Shown here: piece by piece, positions 14,727 through 19,084 of the stretch
Layout: the number at the start of each line of letters is the position of its first letter
How positions within the stretch are numbered: the stretch's first letter is position 1
Virus record (IMG/VR): IMGVR_UViG_3300025127_000320
Coordinates: 1-22,325 of that record
Length of the DNA stretch: 22,325 nt
Source: a virus
Reading direction: 5' to 3' (one strand)
Position numbers and translations under genes: made by a program
Notes under the pieces: generated by a model
Seen by the model: only the letters and a program-made list of their open reading frames with translations
The model's database searches: none
What the model was told of the DNA's origin: nothing

Positions 14727-15709
14727 TAACGATACATTTGTCCAGATTTAACACTTCCAACGGCTACATCGGACGATTGAAACGTAACGGCAAATTCATC
14801 TCCTGTAACGTATAATCCCGGCTGCCATATTACTTGCGATCCATAGGCGCACGTTTGATAGCTACCAGTAATAGTTTCAGCATCAACTACTTTACTCATA
14901 CCCAACCCTGTGTCATCTTTTACCAAAACATCGTATTTAACAGTGCTTGCTGATTTTGGTTGAAAATTACCGCCAGTAGAAATCACTAATCTTATCTCGT
15001 CGTAGTCTACGTTTGGCGGACCATGCATTTTTATATCTCTTGGATAACCAGTAGTAGAGCTGTCAATTGACACTACTTGAACGATGCCATCCTCTGATCT
15101 ATTTGTAGTTTCGTGCCACAATGCAAAATCACCACGTTTTAATCGATCTAACAATCCATCTCCATCAACACTAATAGCTTTAGAGTATATCTCATCTGCT
15201 TTCTCTTCATCATATCTACGGACCAAATCAGAAGCGGCTAATAACGCGTTTATTCGCACCAAAATGAAGTCGTATTCGCGTGAGCTTGCACCTTGTAGGT
15301 CTGCGTTTTTTCTGCGGTATACAGGCCGATTTATATAGGATCTGATTAAATCAGCGCTTTCATTAACTACTTGCGTTTTTAATGTGCTAAAATCCTGACT
15401 TTCCTCAAAGTTTAACGCTTCTAATGCAGTAACACTGCTGGATGTCTCAAAGTACTCTAAACGATCATCAGCTGCAACATAACGCCATGTTTGATTACTA
15501 CTAGGTTCACTGCTTTGAGCAGCTCCAAGATCTTTACCATTTCGGTACAAAACGCTGCAAAATCCGGAGTTATGAAGAAAATATAGGTTGGACGTACTGG
15601 AAGCTACCCAAGCATTGTTTGGTAGTACTCTCTTGCGATCGTAAGAATCTATATCGCAGATCGCTTGTAAATCTGTTGTCGTGTTGCAAAATGCTTCGTA
15701 TCTACTCAT
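14726..15709 (-). CDS. Head-tail connector-like structural protein
   Basis: This 327-residue protein has three parts: an N-terminal beta region (residues 1-100), a helical segment at about 107-196 (ESADLIRSYINRPVY, LVRINALLAASDLVRRYDEEKADEIY) that resembles gp6/DUF1320-type connector helices, and a C-terminal beta domain (210-327). Connector proteins stack below the portal and join head to tail. The gene is followed by the tail terminator and is the first connector-type gene of the late block. ATGA overlap with the upstream 61-residue gene. Exact adaptor or stopper role is uncertain. Confidence 0.55.
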   Translation of the reverse strand: MSRYEAFCNTTTDLQAICDIDSYDRKRVLPNNAWVASSTSNLYFLHNSGFCSVLYRNGKDLGAAQSSEPSSNQTWRYVAADDRLEYFETSSSVTALEALNFEESQDFSTLKTQVVNESADLIRSYINRPVYRRKNADLQGASSREYDFILVRINALLAASDLVRRYDEEKADEIYSKAISVDGDGLLDRLKRGDFALWHETTNRSEDGIVQVVSIDSSTTGYPRDIKMHGPPNVDYDEIRLVISTGGNFQPKSASTVKYDVLVKDDTGLGMSKVVDAETITGSYQTCAYGSQVIWQPGLYVTGDEFAVTFQSSDVAVGSVKSGQMYR

Positions 15710-15891
15710 GCTTGTGCCATAGTCGGTTTATTATTACTTAAAATGGTTACATTTGGTATCTGTACTGTATGAATTAATGCCATCATAAGACTCATAATTA
15801 CAAAATCTCTTGACTCTGCATATATTAACTCTAATTCTTTGAGTTGCTGCATAACCTCTATCAGTCTATCTATTTGTTGTGCGTCATCCAT
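15706..15891 (-). CDS. Hypothetical protein, 61 residues
   Basis: The first 27 residues form an acidic amphipathic helix (DDAQQIDRLIEVMQQLKELELIYAES), then a moderately hydrophobic stretch (FVIMSLMMALIHTVQIPNVTIL) and a polar tail follow. It might be a small coiled-coil protein attached to a membrane or to a virion component. It overlaps the lysozyme-like gene by eight bases and the connector gene as ATGA. I do not recognise a family. The exact fit between two strong genes is the main support. Confidence 0.5.
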   Translation of the reverse strand: MDDAQQIDRLIEVMQQLKELELIYAESRDFVIMSLMMALIHTVQIPNVTILSNNKPTMAQA

Positions 15892-16366
15892 ACTTACTTA
15901 CTATTTCTGCAAAATGTTGTGGCGTACCCTTTCCTTTGTAAGTATTGTAAAAACTTTTCCAGTAAACTGCTTGCTCTTCTAAGGTACGTGGAAGAGGCTT
16001 AGGTACGCGTCTATAGTGCATCCGCGTCATGCATATTTGAGCATACAGATTACTAGTAAGTATGTGTTGCCAATCGTCCTCTTTTGGATTTATAAAGTAT
16101 TTTAGATCTACCATACATACTTCTGCGATTTTCTTCATCAAGCTTTGTCTATATTTTAAATAGTTGGAGCAAATATCCATTGCGGTGGCAAACTCCATTT
16201 GAAAGTAGCCGCGCGCTGGTCCTTTAATCTGTTTAATATAAACATACTTTGATTCTACTAAGCCAGTATTATATATAAGCTCAATAGCCTTGGGATCGGC
16301 ATATTTGGACCCCAAGGCATTTAATGTATCAGTGATGACCTCACGCATTTGGGATGCGTTTATCAC
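15884..16366 (-). CDS. Lysozyme-like / transglycosylase-fold protein
   Basis: The 160-residue protein has AIELIYNTGLVESKY (residues 27-41) with E38, followed by GPARGYFQME (49-58). A Glu in a VES helix followed by a GxxxGxFQ loop is the active-site signature of lysozyme/SLT-type muramidases, which cut the peptidoglycan glycan chain. The rest is helical with a conserved-looking CMTRMHYRRVPKPLP and YWKSFYNTYKGKG. The start is a GTG at 16366 with GAGGAAG ahead, overlapping the stop of a tiny basic gene as GTGA. It may be the endolysin, since holin-like genes lie upstream in the same operon, or a virion-bound hydrolase. Confidence 0.65.
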   Translation of the reverse strand: MINASQMREVITDTLNALGSKYADPKAIELIYNTGLVESKYVYIKQIKGPARGYFQMEFATAMDICSNYLKYRQSLMKKIAEVCMVDLKYFINPKEDDWQHILTSNLYAQICMTRMHYRRVPKPLPRTLEEQAVYWKSFYNTYKGKGTPQHFAEIVSKYG

Positions 16367-16452
16367 TTGCGCTTCCTCATCTTCACCATGCGTCTTTTCT
16401 TCTTCTTCTTACCCTTCTTTTTCATTTTACTTCCGTAATGTCCCGGCATCAT
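16363..16452 (-). CDS. Tiny Lys/Arg-rich protein, 29 residues
   Basis: A 29-residue frame begins MMPGHYGSK and then is almost only Lys, Arg and Met (KKKGKKKKKRR...). AAGGAGGG lies directly upstream of paired ATG codons at 16452 and 16449, one of the strongest ribosome sites in the window, and the stop overlaps the GTG of the next gene as GTGA. The upstream gene's stop overlaps the first ATG as ATGA. Small MPGHYG-K-rich peptides occur in marine phages as I recall. It should bind nucleic acid or acidic surfaces; a virion role is only inferred. Confidence 0.65.
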   Translation of the reverse strand: MMPGHYGSKMKKKGKKKKKRRMVKMRKRK

Positions 16453-16694
16453 GCCCTCCTTACTCTGGCTGCTGTTTTTTTACTGTATTTAGCACGCTGC
16501 TTACCTTTACGGCTTGCTGCACGCTTCTTACGATTTTCGTAAGCTTTTTGTGATGCTGTCATACCTTTACGCACACTAGCTGGTAAATATCTACCACGCT
16601 TACGTCTTGGCTTTTTTGCATCGCCTTTTGAAACGTACCCCCAATCTTGCTTGGTCCATTTCTTTAAACTGCGTTGTGACTTTTTAAGCGCCAT
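16449..16694 (-). CDS. Basic protein matching the second half of DUF5872-type viral proteins
   Basis: The 81 residues include SLKKWTKQDWGY (9-20), RGRYLP (33-38), a helix RKGMTASQKAYENRKKRA and SRKGKQRAKYSKKTA. I recall viral DUF5872-type proteins with the order SLxxWTxQxW, then RYLP, then LTxxExAxTxRAKR, then GKQ...PKKIA, which fits well. In larger viral members this segment is joined to a preceding domain ending in RKAQ...YKxxGGGY; here that domain is the immediately upstream gene. The start forms TAATG with it. It is extremely basic and probably binds DNA or another acidic partner. No enzymatic motif. Confidence 0.65.
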   Translation of the reverse strand: MALKKSQRSLKKWTKQDWGYVSKGDAKKPRRKRGRYLPASVRKGMTASQKAYENRKKRAASRKGKQRAKYSKKTAARVRRA

Positions 16695-16913
16695 TACTTA
16701 TACCCGCCACCGGCTTTTTTATATGCTCTTGCTAACATTTGTGCTTTACGTAATTGGATGCCCCCAAAGGGGTCGTCCTGACCATTGGCCAGCTCTACCT
16801 CCTTTTGACCCAGCCTTAATTCGGTAAAACAATCTTTTACGAAGCGCTGGCTTGGTGTAGTTACCCGCTTCGTTTACTCTTGACTTAGCTTTTCTTTTTC
16901 TTTTTTTTCTCAT
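16694..16913 (-). CDS. DUF5872-type first-domain protein, split between two frames
   Basis: From the ATG at 16913 the first frame encodes a Lys/Arg-rich start, NEAGNYTKPALRKRL and IKAGSKGGRAGQWSGR, then runs into unrelated residues and a TAA at 16748-16746 (55 residues). The family continuation, RKAQMLARAYKKAGGGYK, is encoded in the +1 frame from 16750 to the TAA at 16696. The two halves are 25 bases too far apart; without these bases the protein reads GQWSG-RKAQM with family spacing and has 64 residues. The continuation's frame overlaps the next gene start as TAATG, so the operon order is kept. Either translation skips or shifts here, or the gene is broken. Start support: GGTG five bases ahead. 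Confidence 0.6.
16748..16772 (-). other. 25-base coding gap, candidate bypass or +1 frameshift element
   Basis: Codons run TGG TCA GGA CGA, then 22 bases, then CGT AAA GCA. CGA and CGT both encode Arg and can be read by the same inosine-bearing tRNA. Directly after CGA is CCCC-TTT-GGGG, and the stem can be extended with GGA pairing TCC across two mismatches, enclosing the CGA. An internal AAAGGAGGT lies about 25 bases upstream. The borders share ACG. CCC-C at the start of the gap is also a known +1-prone Pro site. A real, non-programmed insertion is the alternative. Confidence 0.4.
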
Positions 16914-16917
16914 AATA

Positions 16918-17172
16918 TCACCAATTGCGGCATGACCAATATCGAGCCGTTAATTTATTTCTCCTAGTAGCTGGAGAATCACATTTATGCCTAGCGCGAA
17001 ATGATTTACGTCGAGCTGGATTTGATTTTTTAATTCGCATGTTCGGGTCACCAAAGCGAATAAGCTTGACCCGCTTTCCTTGCTTTGCAAGCACCGCAAA
17101 CTTTTTACGCTTGCCGGGCGTGCGCTTGACCTTATTGTAACCAGAAAATCTTTCACCTCGGTATGTAATCAT
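16918..17172 (-). CDS. Conserved basic marine-phage protein (DUF5754-like)
   Basis: An 84-residue, strongly basic protein with ordered motifs YRGERFSGYNKVKRTPGKRKK (start), KKFAVLAK, RVKLIRFGD (34-42), KSFRARHKC (56-64) and the C-terminus ARYWSCRNW. I recognise this series from a widespread small phage protein, which I associate with DUF5754. Two cysteines (C64, C81) are close to the end and could bind metal or each other. It is the first of four very basic genes in a row. Biochemical role is unknown; a DNA-packing or virion-internal role is plausible. The start overlaps the stop of the previous gene as TAATG. Confidence 0.7.
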   Translation of the reverse strand: MITYRGERFSGYNKVKRTPGKRKKFAVLAKQGKRVKLIRFGDPNMRIKKSNPARRKSFRARHKCDSPATRRNKLTARYWSCRNW

Positions 17173-17348
17173 TATATGCCTATTTTTTTAAGCAGCACGC
17201 CTTTAATTACTTTCCATAGAGCTTCTAATATTTTTTGCTCAGTTTTTTCTGATATGATTGGTATGTCAACTGCTTTATTAATTTCAGCAATGACCTCTGC
17301 GCCATTTTCATCAGACAATAAATCGTCTGCTATTAGTTTTGCTAACAT
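17172..17348 (-). CDS. Small phage protein, 58 residues
   Basis: The frame fills the gap between the holin-like gene and the basic cluster and is joined to both by TAATG overlaps. The protein begins MLAKLIADDLLSDENGAEVI, has a middle IPIISEKTEQKILEALWKVIK and ends in a basic-hydrophobic GVLLKKIGI. The EKxILEALWxxI segment is familiar from small proteins encoded near lysis genes of marine phages, though I cannot name a family. It is mostly helical, with no clear membrane segment. Support comes from the double exact overlap and the amphipathic pattern. Confidence 0.65.
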   Translation of the reverse strand: MLAKLIADDLLSDENGAEVIAEINKAVDIPIISEKTEQKILEALWKVIKGVLLKKIGI

Positions 17349-17563
17349 TATACTAACCTCATTATTACGTTTACTATTACTGGTATGCTTACCACTGCCA
17401 CCGCACCAACTGTTTGCAGTTTAGTTATGGCGGTATCGTGATCTGCTACTTTACCATTTAACTTTTCTAAATGTTTCTCTATTCTATGCAATGTATTAAA
17501 TATGGTCCTTTGCCTTTCATCAAACTTGACCATCATTGCAAATAAATCTTTATCGTTGGCCAT
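17348..17563 (-). CDS. Holin-like / XhlA-like protein with C-terminal membrane anchor
   Basis: The 71-residue protein has a charged coiled-coil segment (residues 12-45: DERQRTIFNTLHRIEKHLEKLNGKVADHD) followed by one C-terminal membrane segment (about 50-69, VGAVAVVSIPVIVNVIM). This is the layout of XhlA/haemolysin-type phage membrane proteins that cooperate with holins. The start has GGAAGGA ten bases ahead and overlaps the previous gene by 14 bases. Its position beside two other coiled-coil membrane proteins and upstream of a lysozyme-like gene suggests a lysis role, but no unique motif proves it. Confidence 0.6.
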   Translation of the reverse strand: MANDKDLFAMMVKFDERQRTIFNTLHRIEKHLEKLNGKVADHDTAITKLQTVGAVAVVSIPVIVNVIMRLV

Positions 17564-17846
17564 GTCCGTTTATCCTTCCTTTTAAAAACGATAAATCATC
17601 GCTTATCTCACGCCAAAAATCTTCACGTTTTGAATCTGATGCATTGCTTCTGTCAACTAGCTTAATAATAATATTTTGACTATTTGATATTTCGCTTTCC
17701 ATCTTAGATATACTTTGCTTAATAGATTCTAAATCTTCGCTTTGTTCCTTTTGACTTTGAATGAGATTAAAAATCATAAATCCAAATAGTAAAAAAACAA
17801 AACCAGCTGCGCCAACTTGCAAGTATAAATCTGCTAACTCCGTCAT
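17550..17846 (-). CDS. Holin-like protein with N-terminal membrane segment and coiled coil
   Basis: The 98 residues begin with a short polar lead, a membrane helix at about 9-28 (LQVGAAGFVFLLFGFMIFNLI), then a long charged coiled coil (residues 30-66, with KEQSEDLESIKQSISKMESE). This resembles small phage holin-type proteins (BhlA-like) anchored by their N-terminus. Its orientation is opposite to the next gene, whose anchor is at the C-terminus, so the two may pair. ATGA overlap with the upstream tiny gene. It could also be a tail- or membrane-associated factor. Confidence 0.6.
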   Translation of the reverse strand: MTELADLYLQVGAAGFVFLLFGFMIFNLIQSQKEQSEDLESIKQSISKMESEISNSQNIIIKLVDRSNASDSKREDFWREISDDLSFLKGRINGHGQR

Positions 17847-17950
17847 TTCCAGCGTACCTCTCTATTCATCCAATATTGTGTTTCAATTATTTCTTCTTGC
17901 GTTTTTTGGTCCAAGATAATGGATTTAGATTTAGCTCTTGCTGAAACCAT
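17843..17950 (-). CDS. Possible small protein nested in the end of the membrane gene, 35 residues
   Basis: A frame from the ATG at 17950 (beginning MVSARAKSKSI) to 17843 covers the 40-base gap before the next gene and overlaps the end of the 108-residue gene by 64 bases. GGAGG lies nine bases ahead of the ATG and the stop overlaps the next start as ATGA. The peptide is charged and helical (QKTQEEIIETQYWMNREVRWK). The same frame is open further upstream, but that part looks like a shadow. Without it the operon would have an unusual gap here, which is mild support. Confidence 0.45.
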   Translation of the reverse strand: MVSARAKSKSIILDQKTQEEIIETQYWMNREVRWK

Positions 17951-18213
17951 TTTAACTGTTCCTCCATCTCTTTGACCTTTACAACATCCTCTTGAATGTG
18001 CTGATCTATTAGATTTTGTAGCTGCGCTTGCGCCTGAGATAAGTTTCTCTCTAAGTCGTTTAACTTTGTTTCTAATCGGTAGTACGAATACACCAACATT
18101 CCAACCAGTCCTAAGATTTGTATCAGCCATTTTATATTCAGATTAATTTGAAACGAGTCGTCAATAACGGCTCCGTTAAAACTTCTAGCACCATTTTTAT
18201 ATTGCTTTTCCAT
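17887..18213 (-). CDS. Membrane-anchored coiled-coil protein, 108 residues
   Basis: The N-terminal 26 residues are polar, a membrane helix follows at about 27-45 (IKWLIQILGLVGMLVYSYY), then a heptad-rich coiled coil (residues 46-95: ETKLNDLERNLSQAQAQLQNLI) and a very basic tail (KKRKKK). It is the first of three similarly built proteins in a row and may be a lysis accessory, spanin-like or superinfection factor; no lipobox or Rz-type signature is visible. It begins two bases after the stop of the preceding gene. Function is not assigned. Confidence 0.6.
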   Translation of the reverse strand: MEKQYKNGARSFNGAVIDDSFQINLNIKWLIQILGLVGMLVYSYYRLETKLNDLERNLSQAQAQLQNLIDQHIQEDVVKVKEMEEQLKWFQQELNLNPLSWTKKRKKK

Positions 18214-18214
18214 A

Positions 18215-18505
18215 TCATATTAATGCCACTTTATTATCTACTAACTTGTGAAGCGCGACATCGATGCGCCCATGATCATCACTATCTTTACGAGATTCAC
18301 ATTCTTTTATATACTGATCTTCAATCGTTTTATAATTATCAGATTTCTTAACAATCTTATCATTAACGCGTAAAAAATATTGCTTGGTACTTGGGTAGGT
18401 AAGCTCAATAACCGATCCATCGCTCAATTGAACGTCCTTTTTCATACCTTTTTTATTATTAAGATGAATTACAACATCATTGTCATAGGCGCATCGTATA
18501 ATCAT
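18215..18505 (-). CDS. Hypothetical protein, 96 residues
   Basis: I do not recognise the protein. It begins MIIRCAYDNDVVIHL, a strand-rich start, followed by KKDVQLSDGSVIELTYPSTKQYFLRVND (two beta hairpins) and a charged C-terminal helix with ECESRKDSDDHGR. It could be a small beta-sheet virion or chaperone protein. Its ATG overlaps the preceding stop as TAATGA and its own stop precedes the next ATG by one base. There is no membrane segment or metal motif. Confidence 0.55.
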   Translation of the reverse strand: MIIRCAYDNDVVIHLNNKKGMKKDVQLSDGSVIELTYPSTKQYFLRVNDKIVKKSDNYKTIEDQYIKECESRKDSDDHGRIDVALHKLVDNKVALI

Positions 18506-18720
18506 TACTCTTCTTTTTCCAGCGATTCACGAAGCATAGTTACAAACCCATCGTGACCAACTTGTAATTGATCAGCAATAAATCTGTTTGATGCTTGTTT
18601 GTTTTGTATGTCACGCAAATGAGCAACCATCATTTTTTGCTCATCCGACATTTTATTAATCTCATACTGTTGATCATCTAATGTGAGTATGTCTGACTTT
18701 TCTTTTTCTTTTTTAGCCAT
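18505..18720 (-). CDS. Conserved phage protein, 71 residues (DUF6447-like)
   Basis: The protein has SDILTLDDQQYEINKMSDEQKMM near the N-terminus, then a long helix (VAHLRDIQNKQASNRFIADQLQV) and an acidic end. A short ILTLDDxxYxIxxLSDExK hairpin followed by a coiled-coil helix matches a small marine-phage family that I associate with DUF6447; function is unknown. The ATG at 18720 is chosen because AGGAGA lies six bases ahead; an upstream in-frame codon at 18744 lacks this. It shares a nearly identical leader with the 87-residue gene. Confidence 0.65.
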   Translation of the reverse strand: MAKKEKEKSDILTLDDQQYEINKMSDEQKMMVAHLRDIQNKQASNRFIADQLQVGHDGFVTMLRESLEKEE

Positions 18721-18735
18721 TATTTTCTCCTGTTT
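18715..18735 (-). repeat. Duplicated translation leader, copy 2
   Basis: AAACAGGAGAAAATAATGG ahead of the 71-residue gene is almost identical to the leader at 19036-19056 (one base differs over 21). It includes the Shine-Dalgarno, the spacer and the first codons. Confidence 0.6.
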
Positions 18736-18737
18736 AG

Positions 18738-18776
18738 TTAACAATTACAATTCTTGCAATTACAGCATTTGCACAT
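18738..18776 (-). CDS. Cysteine-rich micro-ORF, 12 residues
   Basis: Between the stop of the 87-residue gene (18778) and the leader of the next gene lies an ATG opening twelve codons: MCKCCNCKNCNC, then TAA. Six of the twelve residues are Cys, spaced CxCCxCxxCxC, a metallothionein-like density. The ATG follows the previous stop after one base (TAATATG), so reinitiation is possible; no strong Shine-Dalgarno is seen apart from a GAAGAAGAA run. The DNA has an 8-base direct repeat (18742-18749 and 18757-18764), so the peptide could be a by-product of repeat structure. Expression is not shown. Confidence 0.35.
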   Translation of the reverse strand: MCKCCNCKNCNC

Positions 18777-18777
18777 A

Positions 18778-19041
18778 TTATTCTTCTTCTTCAGATTCTT
18801 CTGGTTCAGGTTTACTATCTTCATACGCTTTCTTAATTTCATCTGTCCACAGTGCACTAGCTAATGCTCTCAATTCAGAACTTTCAGCACTTACATCTGC
18901 ATCTGGCATAAATGATTTTCTATGATATGAAAATGATATTTCTTCACCATCTTCCATAATAGATGTTTTACATCGCTCTTGAATACATTTGTATTCTCCA
19001 CGAATCTCATAATCGTATGTTTTTTTCTTTTCTAAAGCCAT
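18778..19041 (-). CDS. Conserved phage protein, 87 residues
   Basis: The sequence reads YDYEIRGEYKCIQERCKTSIMEDGEEISFSYHRKSFMPDADVS, then a helix LRALASALWTDEIKKAYED and a strongly acidic tail ending EESEEEE. A strand-rich front with EDGEEIxxSYHRxxxxPxxD and an ALWTDxxKxAY helix is a pattern I recall from small proteins encoded just after fibre genes in marine phages, with no known function. AGGAG lies ahead of the ATG. It follows the fibre gene after 43 bases, so it may help fold, attach or regulate the fibre. Confidence 0.6.
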   Translation of the reverse strand: MALEKKKTYDYEIRGEYKCIQERCKTSIMEDGEEISFSYHRKSFMPDADVSAESSELRALASALWTDEIKKAYEDSKPEPEESEEEE

Positions 19042-19056
19042 TATTTACTCCTGTTT
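19036..19056 (-). repeat. Duplicated translation leader, copy 1
   Basis: AAACAGGAGTAAATAATGG ahead of the 87-residue gene. It matches the leader at 18715-18735 except for one base, suggesting either a duplication of the leader or strong selection for an optimal ribosome site. Confidence 0.6.
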
Positions 19057-19084
19057 GTCCATTCCAAGAATCCACTCGGAATAA

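Noticed and set aside
16890-16913. In-frame A AAA AAA run at the start of the split basic gene as a second frameshift site
   Set aside because: A shift here enters frames that stop soon afterwards (+1 frame TAA near 16873) and does not explain the downstream split; it is simply Lys/Arg coding.
16746-16913. Frame of the second half (ELANGQDDPFGGIQLRKAQM...) as an independent complete gene
   Set aside because: It has no ATG, GTG or TTG start near a ribosome site at suitable spacing before the family part, and its upstream residues do not match the domain that the first frame encodes there. It remains a weak alternative.
19061-19082. Short ATTCC/GGAAT stem after the fibre gene as a terminator
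   Set aside because: Only five pairs and no U tract; the operon continues directly with a good ribosome site.
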